A stretch of DNA of 64,000 nt from Amycolatopsis acidicola (GTDB lineage Bacteria > Actinomycetota > Actinomycetes > Mycobacteriales > Pseudonocardiaceae). Positions within the stretch are counted from its first letter, which is position 1. Every line of letters begins with the position of its first letter. The translations under genes were made by a program, and so were the position numbers. The notes below the pieces were generated by a model. The model had not been told where the DNA came from, did not search any database, and saw only the letters and a program-made list of their open reading frames with translations. Location of the stretch: assembly GCF_007713735.2 (NCBI RefSeq), contig NZ_VMNW02000011.1, positions 88,438 through 152,437 on the forward strand, read 5' to 3'. This document shows positions 52,012 to 61,011 of the stretch, piece after piece.

Positions 52012-53525
52012 CGACCAACTCCTCTCCGCCGCTGGTGGATCTGCACCGACTGGTGGTGGCCGTCCGGCGAAGGCGCCGGCTGTGGCTGACCGCCGGCCTG
52101 ATCGGCCTGATCTTGGGCGCCGCGCTCGCCGTGGTGCTGCCTTCCCCGCCGACGGCGGTGACGAAGCTGCTGGTGATCCACCAGGACGACTCCCCGACCG
52201 ACAGTGGCACGCTGATGCGCACCGACGTGGCCGTGCTGCAGACGACGAAGATCGCGGACGCCGCACTGAAAGCGGTGCACAGCACCGACAAGCCCGAGGA
52301 TTTCCTGAAGGACTACACCGGGCTCGGGCTGACCAACAACGTCCTGCAGATCACCGTCAAGGGCAGCAGCAACGAGGACGCCATCGCCCGCGCGAAGGCG
52401 CTGGGTGACGCGTTCATCGCCGACCACGTGGCCCGCGACCAGGCCGCGGCGCAGGCCGAATCGCAGGCGCTGATCAACCAGCGTGACCAGGCGCAGGCCG
52501 AGCTCGCCGACGTGGACAAGCAGATCGCGGCCGAAACCGCGCGCGGCAGCAAGGCGAACGCGACCACGCTGGAAACGCTGTACGGCAGGCGCGCGGACCT
52601 CAGCTCGAAGGTGTCGGACTTCTCGGCGCAGGCGCAGCAGGCCGGGATCGGCGCCCCGCAGATCGCGGCGGGCACGCAGATCGTGGACGCACCTCGGATC
52701 ACCCCGCATTCGTTCCTCAAGACGGCGGCCACCGACGGCGGGATCGGGCTGGTGCTGGGCCTCGCGATCGGGCTGGCGCTCGCCGCGGTGACGGCGCTGG
52801 TGCGGGACAAGCCGGTGCTGCGCCGGGAAATCGCCGAGAACCTCGGGGCATCGGTCATCGCGCAGCTGCCGTCGAAACGGCGTGGGCTGGCGCGGTTCCT
52901 GCGATCCCGTCTCCCCGCGCAGCAGAAACGGGTCGCCGCCACGCTGGTGCGGGCGATCCGCACCGACGACGAACCGGTGTCGCTGCTGGATCTCGGGGCA
53001 CCGAAGGTCACCGCGGGGCTGGCCGTCGACATCGCCGCGGAGCTGTCCTACGGCGGTCCGGTCCTCGTCATCGACAACCTGCCGGAGCAGGATCTGGCCA
53101 AGCCGGCGGCCGAAGCCGGCAAGGCGATTCAGATCGTCGACTCCGCCAACACCGACGTGCCGGTCCAGGCGGGCCAGCGCCGGCTCGGGGTCGGGTCGGT
53201 CATCCCGGGCACGGCCTGGACCGACCTCGGCTACCTGGGCCAGGAGACCGTGCTGGTGGTGCGCGCCGGTTACGCCAGCACGGCGTGGCTGCACACCGTG
53301 GCGCGGCAGCTGGCCGACTGCCAGATCCTGGTCATCGGCGTCGTGCTGGTCGACCCGGATCCCAAGGACCGCACGGACGGCACGCTCTGGGACGGGCTCC
53401 ACCTGGCGCTGCGCGGCCGCGCCGACCGCGCCGACTCACCGGCCAGGCCCAACGGCAGGAACGCCCCGCACGCGGACGAACTGCCCACCAAACGGTTCGC
53501 GCCGGTCGGATCGCGAGAGGACTGA
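52008..53525 (+). CDS. Polysaccharide chain-length determinant-like membrane protein 2
   Basis: 505 residues, GTG at 52008, coupled to protein 1 (GTGA). Wzz domain with helix 1 LWLTAGLIGLILGAALAVVL, coiled coil (about 145-205, ESQALINQRDQAQAELADVD), helix 2 GGIGLVLGLAIGLALAAVTA. The C-terminal domain again resembles a bacterial tyrosine-kinase fold (VSLLDLGAPKVTAGLAVDIA, GGPVLVIDNLPEQDL) without a P-loop. The hydrophilic tail (TKRFAPVGSRED) has no Tyr cluster. With protein 1 it likely forms a mixed chain-length complex. Confidence 0.87.
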   Translation: MTTNSSPPLVDLHRLVVAVRRRRRLWLTAGLIGLILGAALAVVLPSPPTAVTKLLVIHQDDSPTDSGTLMRTDVAVLQTTKIADAALKAVHSTDKPEDFLKDYTGLGLTNNVLQITVKGSSNEDAIARAKALGDAFIADHVARDQAAAQAESQALINQRDQAQAELADVDKQIAAETARGSKANATTLETLYGRRADLSSKVSDFSAQAQQAGIGAPQIAAGTQIVDAPRITPHSFLKTAATDGGIGLVLGLAIGLALAAVTALVRDKPVLRREIAENLGASVIAQLPSKRRGLARFLRSRLPAQQKRVAATLVRAIRTDDEPVSLLDLGAPKVTAGLAVDIAAELSYGGPVLVIDNLPEQDLAKPAAEAGKAIQIVDSANTDVPVQAGQRRLGVGSVIPGTAWTDLGYLGQETVLVVRAGYASTAWLHTVARQLADCQILVIGVVLVDPDPKDRTDGTLWDGLHLALRGRADRADSPARPNGRNAPHADELPTKRFAPVGSRED

Positions 53526-53529
53526 GCCC

Positions 53530-55422
53530 ATGTGCGGAATCGCGGGTGCCTTCCGCTGGCCGGACGGCGGGCCGTTGACCGACCGGCTGACCAAGACGCT
53601 GGCCCACCGCGGGCCGGACGGCGAGGGCCGGTACGACCACGGCGACGTCCACTTGGGACACCGCAGGCTGTCGATCATCGACCTGTCCGAGACCGGCGAC
53701 CAGCCGATGGTGATCGACGGGCTGGCCATGGTCTACAACGGCGAGCTGTACAACATGCCGGAGCTGCGGGCGGAGCTGGAGTCGGTGGGCGTGCGCTTCC
53801 GGGGCACGTCGGACACCGAGGTGGTGCTGGAGGCCTGGCGCCGCTGGGGTACCGACAGCCTGCCGCGGCTGCGCGGCATGTTCGCCTTCGCGGTTTACGA
53901 CGAGCGCACCGGCGACCTGGTGCTGGTGCGCGACCAGCTGGGCATCAAACCCCTGTTCTTCGTCCAGCGCGGCGGGGGCCTGGTGTTCGCGTCGGAGCTC
54001 AAGGCGCTGGCGAACGAGCTGGGCGGGTCCCTGCACGTCGACGAAGCCGCGATGATCGCTTCGCTGCTGTACTACTGGGTTCCCGACCAGCGCTGCGCCT
54101 TCCGCGAGGCCGAGAAGCTCGCGCCGGGCACATGGCTGCGCTGCCGCCGTGACGGGCAGGTGGAACGCGGCCGGTTCTGGTCGCTCAAGGAGGTCGCGGA
54201 GGAGGCGCAGCACGCGCCGATGCCCGATCTGCACGCCGTGATCGAGGATTCCACGCGCAAGCACCTGCTCTCCGACGTGCCGGTGGCCACGTTCCTCTCC
54301 GGCGGGCTCGACTCGAGCTACCTGACCGCGCTCGCCGCGCGGCACCAGCCAGGGATCTCCGCCTACACCATCGGTTTCCGCGCCGAGGACGCGAAGTTCG
54401 AGGCGATGCCAGACGATCTGCGCTACGCCCGGCAGGTGGCGCGGCAGTTCGGCGTGGACCTGCACGAGATCGAGATCGCACCGCGGGTGCTGGACCTGTT
54501 GCCGCGCATGACCTACCACCTGGACGAGCCGATCGGCGACCCGGCGGCGATCAACACCTTCCTGATCTGCACCGCGGCGCGCGACGCCGGGGTGAAGGTG
54601 ATGCTGTCCGGGATGGGCGCGGACGAGCTGTTCGCCGGATACCGCAAGCACCTGGCGAACCTGATCGCGCTGCGCTATCAGAAGGTGCCCGGCGCGCTGC
54701 GGCGTCCCGTCGAGTCCGTTGTGGACAGACTGCCGGTGGCCACGGCCAAGCGCGGCTACCGTTCCGTCCGGTTCGCGAAGCGGTTCCTCTCCTTCGCCGA
54801 GCTCCCGGAGGAGACGGCTTTCCGGCGCAGCTACACGATGTACGACCGGGCGGAGCTGGCCGGGCTGCTCAATCCCGACCTGGCCGGCGTGGTCGACGAC
54901 GTGCTCACCGAGCACGCCGACACCTACCACGACAACCGGCTGAACGACTTCGTGAACCGGATGTGCCTCGCCGACGCGCGGTTGTTCCTGCCGGGGCTGA
55001 ACCTGGCGTACACCGACCGCTCCAGCATGGCGGCGTCCACCGAGGTGCGGACGCCGTTCGTGGACGTGGAGGTGGTCAAGGCCGCGTTCGCCATCCCGGG
55101 CAACCGGAAGATCGTGAAGCGGCAAGGGAAAGCGGCGCTGAAGGAAGCGGCGACCGGGATCCTGCCGAAGGAGATCGTGTACCGGCCGAAGGGCCTGTTC
55201 AGCGCCCCGCTGCGGGCGTGGATGAGCCGCGACCTGGCGCCACTGATGCGCGAAGTGGTGCACGACGGGGTGCTCGTCAAATCCGGCTTCCTGCGGCAGG
55301 AGGCCTTGCAGCGTCTGGTCGACGAAGACGCTTCCGGCCAGCAGGACCGGTCCAAGCACCTCTGGCACGTGTTGACCCTCGAGTACTGGTACCGGAGCGC
55401 AACTTCCCAAGGAGCGTCGTGA
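53530..55422 (+). CDS. asnB: Asparagine synthase-type glutamine amidotransferase
   Basis: 630 residues. Class II glutaminase domain with the nucleophile Cys2 (MCGIAGAFRWPDG), RRLSIIDLS, YNGELYN and DTEVVLEAW; synthetase domain with the PP-loop SGGLDSS (FLSGGLDSSYLTALAARHQP) and GMGADELFAGYRKH. Within a polysaccharide operon such enzymes usually amidate a sugar carboxylate rather than free aspartate. Together with the upstream 6-dehydrogenase this suggests formation of a uronamide. It lies 4 nt after the chain-length gene and overlaps the next gene. Confidence 0.9.
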   Translation: MCGIAGAFRWPDGGPLTDRLTKTLAHRGPDGEGRYDHGDVHLGHRRLSIIDLSETGDQPMVIDGLAMVYNGELYNMPELRAELESVGVRFRGTSDTEVVLEAWRRWGTDSLPRLRGMFAFAVYDERTGDLVLVRDQLGIKPLFFVQRGGGLVFASELKALANELGGSLHVDEAAMIASLLYYWVPDQRCAFREAEKLAPGTWLRCRRDGQVERGRFWSLKEVAEEAQHAPMPDLHAVIEDSTRKHLLSDVPVATFLSGGLDSSYLTALAARHQPGISAYTIGFRAEDAKFEAMPDDLRYARQVARQFGVDLHEIEIAPRVLDLLPRMTYHLDEPIGDPAAINTFLICTAARDAGVKVMLSGMGADELFAGYRKHLANLIALRYQKVPGALRRPVESVVDRLPVATAKRGYRSVRFAKRFLSFAELPEETAFRRSYTMYDRAELAGLLNPDLAGVVDDVLTEHADTYHDNRLNDFVNRMCLADARLFLPGLNLAYTDRSSMAASTEVRTPFVDVEVVKAAFAIPGNRKIVKRQGKAALKEAATGILPKEIVYRPKGLFSAPLRAWMSRDLAPLMREVVHDGVLVKSGFLRQEALQRLVDEDASGQQDRSKHLWHVLTLEYWYRSATSQGAS

Positions 55423-57587
55423 AGCAGGTAGTGCAGAACTACAAGAGCGGGGAGCTGGCGCTCCTCGACGTCCCGGCTCCGGCGTGCAAGCCGGGAGGTG
55501 TGCTCGTACGGACGGCGTTCTCGCTGATCTCCACCGGCACCGAGCTGATGAAGGTCTCCGAGGCCGGGATGTCCATGGTCGGCAAGGCGCGCTCACGCCC
55601 GGACCAGGTCGCGAAGGTCATGCAGAGCGTGGCGGCCAACGGGCTCACCGCCACCTACCGCAAGGTGATCAACAAGCTGGACTCCTATACGCCGCTGGGC
55701 TATTCGCTGTGCGGGGTCGTCGAGGAGGTCGGCGCCGGGATCGAGGACGTGGCGGTCGGCGATCTCGTGGCCTGCGCTGGCAACGAGCACGCGCTGCACT
55801 CGGAGCTGAACTGGGTACCGAAGAACCTGTACGCCAAGGTGCCTGCCGGGCTCGCGCCGAGCCACGCGGCGTTCGGCACCGTCGGCTCGATCGCCTTGCA
55901 GGGCGTGCGGCAGGGCGAACCGCAGCTGGGCGAGGTCGCGCTGGTGGTCGGGCTCGGGCTGATCGGGCAGCTCGTCGTGCAGCTGCTGACGGCGTCCGGG
56001 GCACGGGTGATCGGCGTCGATCCGGCCGCCGCACGCTGTGAGCTGGCCGAACAGCTGGGTGCGATCGCTTGCGGTGCCCCGGGTTCCGACGTCGTGGACA
56101 ACGCCGTCGCGGAGCTGACCGGCGGCCACGGCGTCGACCAGGTGTACCTGGCGGCGGGCGGCAGCACGAACGAGCCGGTGGAACTGGCGGCGAGGCTCGC
56201 GCGGGACCGCGGCCGGGTGATCGACATCGGCAAATGCCGGCTGGACCTGCCGTGGAACGCGTACTACGAAAAGGAACTCGACGTCCGGTTCTCCCGTTCG
56301 TACGGGCCGGGCCGGTACGACCCGTCGTACGAGCTGGACGGGCGCGACTACCCGATCGGCTACGTGCGCTGGACCGAGCGCCGCAACCTCGAATGTTTCC
56401 TCGACCTCGCCGCCCGCCGCAAGATCGACGTGGCGCCGCTGATCTCGCACATCGCGGACTTCTCCACGGCGGTCGAGACCTATCAGCGGCTCAACGACGG
56501 CGAGCTGAAGGCCGTGACCGTGCTTTTCCGCTACCCCAGCGAAAAGGCCACGCCCGCCGAGCCCGTGCTCGCGTCCGCTCCCGTTCCGTCGCCCGCCCGC
56601 ACGTCGCGGCGGATGGGGCAGGTGCGAGTCGGGTTCATCGGCGCGGGGAACTACGCCTCCTCGATGCTGCTGCCGCATCTCGCCGAGCGCGAGGATGTCC
56701 TGCTGCACACGGTCGCCACCACCTCGGCGCTCTCCGGTGCCAACGCCAAGCGCAAGTTCGACTTCGCGCAGGCCTCCACCGACGTCGACGCGCTGCTGTC
56801 CGACGACAGGATCGACGCCGTTTTCGTTGTCACGCGGCACAGTTCACACGCCGAGCTGACGCGGCGCGCGTTGCTGGCGGGCAAGGCCGTGTTCGTCGAG
56901 AAGCCGCTCGCGTTGTCCGAGGACGAGGTCGGCAAGATCCTCGCGGCGGTCGAGGAATCCGGCAACGACCGGCTGCAGGTGGGCTTCAACCGCCGGTTCG
57001 CGCCGCTGCTCAACGAGGCGAAGCAGCAGTTCGGCAGGCGGGTCGGCCCGGCTTCGGTGCGCTACCTGGTCAACGCCGGCAGGCTCGAACAGGGCAGCTG
57101 GTACAACCAGGCGGGCACCGAGGGCACCCGCTTCGCCGGTGAGGGCGGGCATTTCATCGACACGGTGAGCTGGCTGCTCGGCGCCGACCCGGCGTCGGTC
57201 TACGCCTGCGCCACCCCGAACCAGGCCGACCTGCAGGTGCTCCTGCGCTACCCGGACGGCTCGACGGCCACGATCAGCTACGCCACCAGCGGCTCCACCG
57301 GGTTCCAGAAGGAAACCCTGGACGTGCTGGCCGACGGCAAGGTGCTCAAGTTCGACGACTTCCTGCGCACGTCGGTGTTCGCGCGCAAGAAGTGGTCCAG
57401 CCCGCGGATCCCGAAGGGCCGCGACAAGGGCCAGCAGGCGGAGGTCGCGGCGTTCGTCGAGGCCGTCGCGTCCGGCGGTCCGATGCCGGTCCCGCTCGGC
57501 TCGCTGGTGTCCACCACGCTGGCCACGCTCGCGGCAGGCACCAGCCTGGCCACGGGTGCGGCGGTGCGAATCGAGGTGCCCTCATGA
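55419..57587 (+). CDS. Two-domain oxidoreductase: zinc-type ADH fused to Gfo/Idh/MocA
   Basis: 722 residues, GTG at 55419 overlapping asnB by 4 nt. Residues 1 to about 360 are an MDR/ADH-type domain (SLISTGTELMKVSEAG, YTPLGYSLCGVVEEVGAGIE, NAD motif VALVVGLGLIGQLVVQLLTA), with the Cys zinc ligands poorly conserved. After a Pro/Ala linker (about 370-395), a Gfo/Idh/MocA domain begins (VRVGFIGAGNYASSMLLPHL), with EKP in VFVEKPLALSEDEV and GEGGHFIDTVSWLLG. Such fusions are found in surface-polysaccharide clusters; they may perform a sequential oxidation/reduction of a sugar. Overlaps the next gene. Confidence 0.92.
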   Translation: MKQVVQNYKSGELALLDVPAPACKPGGVLVRTAFSLISTGTELMKVSEAGMSMVGKARSRPDQVAKVMQSVAANGLTATYRKVINKLDSYTPLGYSLCGVVEEVGAGIEDVAVGDLVACAGNEHALHSELNWVPKNLYAKVPAGLAPSHAAFGTVGSIALQGVRQGEPQLGEVALVVGLGLIGQLVVQLLTASGARVIGVDPAAARCELAEQLGAIACGAPGSDVVDNAVAELTGGHGVDQVYLAAGGSTNEPVELAARLARDRGRVIDIGKCRLDLPWNAYYEKELDVRFSRSYGPGRYDPSYELDGRDYPIGYVRWTERRNLECFLDLAARRKIDVAPLISHIADFSTAVETYQRLNDGELKAVTVLFRYPSEKATPAEPVLASAPVPSPARTSRRMGQVRVGFIGAGNYASSMLLPHLAEREDVLLHTVATTSALSGANAKRKFDFAQASTDVDALLSDDRIDAVFVVTRHSSHAELTRRALLAGKAVFVEKPLALSEDEVGKILAAVEESGNDRLQVGFNRRFAPLLNEAKQQFGRRVGPASVRYLVNAGRLEQGSWYNQAGTEGTRFAGEGGHFIDTVSWLLGADPASVYACATPNQADLQVLLRYPDGSTATISYATSGSTGFQKETLDVLADGKVLKFDDFLRTSVFARKKWSSPRIPKGRDKGQQAEVAAFVEAVASGGPMPVPLGSLVSTTLATLAAGTSLATGAAVRIEVPS

Positions 57588-59491
57588 TGAGTCCGGCCTG
57601 GTACCTGCGTCGGCTGCGGCGGATGGACCTCAAGGAGGTGAGCGGCCGCTTCGGGGACGCGGCGCGCAAACGCCGGTGGCGCCGCTTCGCCGAGACCCCG
57701 AGCGAAGCGGCGTGGCTGGCGCAGCGGCGGTTCACCACGGTGCTCGGCGCCGACGCGCTGGAAACCGTTCCGCAGAGCGCGAAAGCGCGTGTCATCGCGA
57801 CGGCGGACGAGCTGATGGACGGCCACGCCGAGTACTTCGGCGTGGTCCGCGACGACCTGGTGAGCCCCGACTGGTCGTACGACCCGAAGACGGGGTTGCA
57901 GGCCCCGACCGACACGTTCGCCTTCGACATCGCGTACCGCAACGAGGACACCGTCGGCGACATCAAGCAGATCTGGGAGCCCTCACGGCATCAGCACCTG
58001 ACAGTGCTCGCCGCCGCGTACGCGCTCACGGGCGAGGAACTCTACGCCGAGCGGGTCGCCGACCACCTCAAGTCGTGGTGGTCGGCCAATCCGACGATGC
58101 GCGGGGTGCACTGGATCAGCGGGATCGAGCTGGGCATCCGGCTGCTGTCGTGGGTGTGGGCGCGGCGGCTGCTGGACGGCTGGTCCGGCGCGCCGGGGCT
58201 GTTCGAAGACAATCCCGAGGCGCTGCACCAGATCTGGCACCACCAGCGCTGGCTCGCGGCGTTCCCCAGCCGCGGCTCCTCGGCGAACAACCACGTCATC
58301 GCCGAAGCCGCCGGGCAGCTCGCGGCCTCGTGCGCGTTCCCGTGGTTCCCGGAGTCCGCGCTGTGGCGTTCGCAGGCCCTCCGTTCGCTCGACGAACACC
58401 TGCAGCGCAACACCTTCGACTCGGGGCTCAACCGCGAGCTGGCGACCGAGTACCACGGACTGGTGCTGGAGCTGGGGCTCGCGGCGGCGCTCGAAGCCGA
58501 GGCCGCTGGCACGGCCGTGCCCGAGTCCACCTGGCTGGTCCTGCTCCGGATGACCGACGCGCTGGCGTCCATTGTGGACGACAAACTGCGCCCGCCGCGC
58601 CAGGGCGACGCCGACGACGGGTACGGCCTGATCGTCGACGGCGACTGCGACCGCTGGGCTTCCCTGCTGGCCACCGGGGAAAAGCTGTTCGGACGGCTGG
58701 AGTGGTGGCCCGCGGCGCCGGCCGACGACGTCCGCACCCACCTGTTCGCCGCGCTCACGGGCGGCCCACTGCCGAGCGCCACCCGCCCGGAGAAACGGCC
58801 GAACCACTTCGCGGACGCCGGGCTGACCATCCTGCGCGACGGCGGGATCTGGTGCCGCTGCGACGGCGGGCCGCACGGGTTCCTGTCCATCGCCGCGCAC
58901 GCCCACGCCGACGCGCTGTCGGTGGAGGTGCGGCACAACGGCGTCGACATCCTCGCCGACCCCGGCACGTTCTGCTACCACGGCCAGCCGGAATGGCGTT
59001 CGTACTTCCGCTCCACCTTGGGGCACAACACGATCCAGCTCGACGACCACGACCAGTCGAGCACCGGCGGCCCGTTCATGTGGACCAAACAGGCGCGCAG
59101 CCGGGTGCTCACGCAAGGCCCGGAGAGCTGGTCGGCCGAGCACGACGGGTACGGGCCCGCGATCCACCGGCGCTGGGTCCAGCTCGCCGAGCAGGAACTG
59201 CGGATCTCCGACGAGATCATCAGCAGGCGAAGGCACCGGGCCAGGCTCGCGTTCCACTTCGGGCCCGCGGTCGACGTGCAGCTCGACGGCGCCTCGGGCA
59301 AGCTCACCTGGCACGACGGCTCGGCGGTGCTGGAACTCCCGCCGGAGCTGACGTGGACGGCGCACCGCGGCGAGACCGAGCCGCCGCTGGGCTGGTACTC
59401 CCCCGGCTTCGGCCGCAAAGAGCCCGCGGTGACCCTGGTCGGCAGCGGGTTCGGCGGCTCCTTCACCACCATCCTGCGGTTCCACGGCTAG
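57584..59491 (+). CDS. Heparinase II/III family protein
   Basis: 635 residues, ATG at 57584 (ATGATG, overlaps the upstream stop). An N-terminal alpha-toroid (SWYLRRLRRMD-like MMSPAWYLRRLRRMDLKEVS, GVHWISGIELGIRLLSWVWA, SSANNHVIAEAAGQLAASCA) is followed by a heparinase II/III beta-sandwich (LSIAAHAHADALSVEVRHNG, DPGTFCYHGQPEWRSYFRST). The Asn-His and Tyr of PL12/15/17-type lyases are plausible in SSANNHVIAEA and EYHG. No signal peptide, so export is unclear. A likely uronic-acid polysaccharide lyase or editing factor of the polymer made by this operon. Confidence 0.9.
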   Translation: MMSPAWYLRRLRRMDLKEVSGRFGDAARKRRWRRFAETPSEAAWLAQRRFTTVLGADALETVPQSAKARVIATADELMDGHAEYFGVVRDDLVSPDWSYDPKTGLQAPTDTFAFDIAYRNEDTVGDIKQIWEPSRHQHLTVLAAAYALTGEELYAERVADHLKSWWSANPTMRGVHWISGIELGIRLLSWVWARRLLDGWSGAPGLFEDNPEALHQIWHHQRWLAAFPSRGSSANNHVIAEAAGQLAASCAFPWFPESALWRSQALRSLDEHLQRNTFDSGLNRELATEYHGLVLELGLAAALEAEAAGTAVPESTWLVLLRMTDALASIVDDKLRPPRQGDADDGYGLIVDGDCDRWASLLATGEKLFGRLEWWPAAPADDVRTHLFAALTGGPLPSATRPEKRPNHFADAGLTILRDGGIWCRCDGGPHGFLSIAAHAHADALSVEVRHNGVDILADPGTFCYHGQPEWRSYFRSTLGHNTIQLDDHDQSSTGGPFMWTKQARSRVLTQGPESWSAEHDGYGPAIHRRWVQLAEQELRISDEIISRRRHRARLAFHFGPAVDVQLDGASGKLTWHDGSAVLELPPELTWTAHRGETEPPLGWYSPGFGRKEPAVTLVGSGFGGSFTTILRFHG

Positions 59492-59499
59492 GAGTCCTC

Positions 59500-61011
59500 G
59501 TGCGCGCTCGTTCCGTCCTGGCACTCCTCGCTGTGCTTTCGCCCGTCCTGCTGCTCGCGTGCAGTCCGTCGTCCACTTCGGACACCCCGGCCGATCCGGG
59601 CGCCCCGGCGTCGGCCAGCTCGGCCGCCGCGGTGTGCGACAAGGAGCCGGCCGGGCCGTCGAGCGCGCCCGCCGGGGCGGTCACCGTCGACCCCGGCGTG
59701 GACGGCGACCTGGTGACCAAGACCCGGAACAGCCCGCCCGGCACCACGTTCTGGCTCGCGCCCGGCGTCCACCGGCTCGGCGACGAGAAGTACGCCCAGG
59801 TGCAGCCCAAGGACGGCGACTCCTACATCGGGGCGCCCGGCGCGGTGCTCGACGGAAAGCAGGTCAACCAGTACGCCTTCACCGGGCACGCCTCCGATGT
59901 GAAGATCCAGCACCTCACCGTGCAGGGTTTCGACGCCCCACGTGACGAGGGCGTGGTCAACCACGACTCCGGCGACGGCTGGGTGATCGAGCACAACACG
60001 TTGCAGCACAACGGCGGCGCGGCGCTGATGGCGGGCGCGCGGCAGCAGGTGCGCGGGAACTGCCTACGCGACAACGGCCAGTACGGGATGAACGCGTACA
60101 AGGACGGCACCCTCACGGGGCTCGTGGTCGAGGGCAACGAGATCACCGGCAACAACACCGACGACTGGGAGAGCAAGGAACCCGGCTGCGGCTGCACCGG
60201 CGGGGTCAAGTTCTGGGCCGTCAACGGCGCCGACGTGCGCGGGAACTGGGTGCACGACAACCGCGGCATCGGGCTGTGGGCCGACACGAACAACAACGAC
60301 TTCCTCATCGAGGGCAACCTGATCGAGAACAACGACGGGGCCGCCATCGAGTACGAGGCCAGCTACAACGCGACCATCCGCAACAACACCATCCGCCGCA
60401 ACAACTGGGTGACCGGCCACGACTACGCCGACCGGGGCGACAGCTTCCCCGTCGCCACGATCTACATCTCCGAGTCCGGCGGCGAACCGCGGATCCCGGC
60501 GCGCACCAAGCAGCTCGACATCGAGGGCAACGTGCTCGAGGACAACTGGTCCGGGATCACGTTGTGGGAGAACGCGGACCGGTTCTGCAACAGCCCGGCC
60601 AACACCTCCAGCGGCTCGTGCACCCTGCTCGTGCCGGACAAGGACCAGTGCTCCGCGCCTGCCATCGAAACCGCGCCGCTGCTGGCGGACTGCCGCTGGA
60701 AGACGCAGAACGTGGACATCCACGACAACCGGTTCACCCTCGACTCCGGCGTGGTGGGCTGCTCGGTCGGCTGCGGGCGGATGGGCCTGCTGTCCAACTA
60801 CGGCACGTACCCCGACTGGTCCCCGTACAAGGGCGACACGGTGCAGGACGAGATCACGAAGGACCAGCACAACTCCTGGCACGACAACACCTACGTCGGC
60901 CCGTGGACCTTCGTGTACGGCGACGCCAGCCAGATCCTGGACACCTACCAGTGGCAGAACGCGCCCTACTCGCAGGACGAGGGCAGCACGTTCGCGAGGG
61001 GGAACGGCTGA
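59500..61011 (+). CDS. Parallel beta-helix repeat lipoprotein (possible polysaccharide lyase)
   Basis: 503 residues, GTG at 59500 with GGAG upstream. Lipoprotein signal (RSVLALLAVLSPVLLLACS, lipobox LLAC). Right-handed beta-helix repeats dominate about 100-430: GWVIEHNTLQHNGGAALMAG, VRGNCLRDNGQYGMNAYKDG, VVEGNEITGNNTDDW, VRGNWVHDNRGIGLWADTNN, IEGNLIENNDGAAIEYEASY. The fold is used by pectate, alginate and related lyases or epimerases. Specific catalytic residues cannot be assigned. Its place after the heparinase-like gene suggests extracellular modification of the same polymer. Confidence 0.88.
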   Translation: MRARSVLALLAVLSPVLLLACSPSSTSDTPADPGAPASASSAAAVCDKEPAGPSSAPAGAVTVDPGVDGDLVTKTRNSPPGTTFWLAPGVHRLGDEKYAQVQPKDGDSYIGAPGAVLDGKQVNQYAFTGHASDVKIQHLTVQGFDAPRDEGVVNHDSGDGWVIEHNTLQHNGGAALMAGARQQVRGNCLRDNGQYGMNAYKDGTLTGLVVEGNEITGNNTDDWESKEPGCGCTGGVKFWAVNGADVRGNWVHDNRGIGLWADTNNNDFLIEGNLIENNDGAAIEYEASYNATIRNNTIRRNNWVTGHDYADRGDSFPVATIYISESGGEPRIPARTKQLDIEGNVLEDNWSGITLWENADRFCNSPANTSSGSCTLLVPDKDQCSAPAIETAPLLADCRWKTQNVDIHDNRFTLDSGVVGCSVGCGRMGLLSNYGTYPDWSPYKGDTVQDEITKDQHNSWHDNTYVGPWTFVYGDASQILDTYQWQNAPYSQDEGSTFARGNG

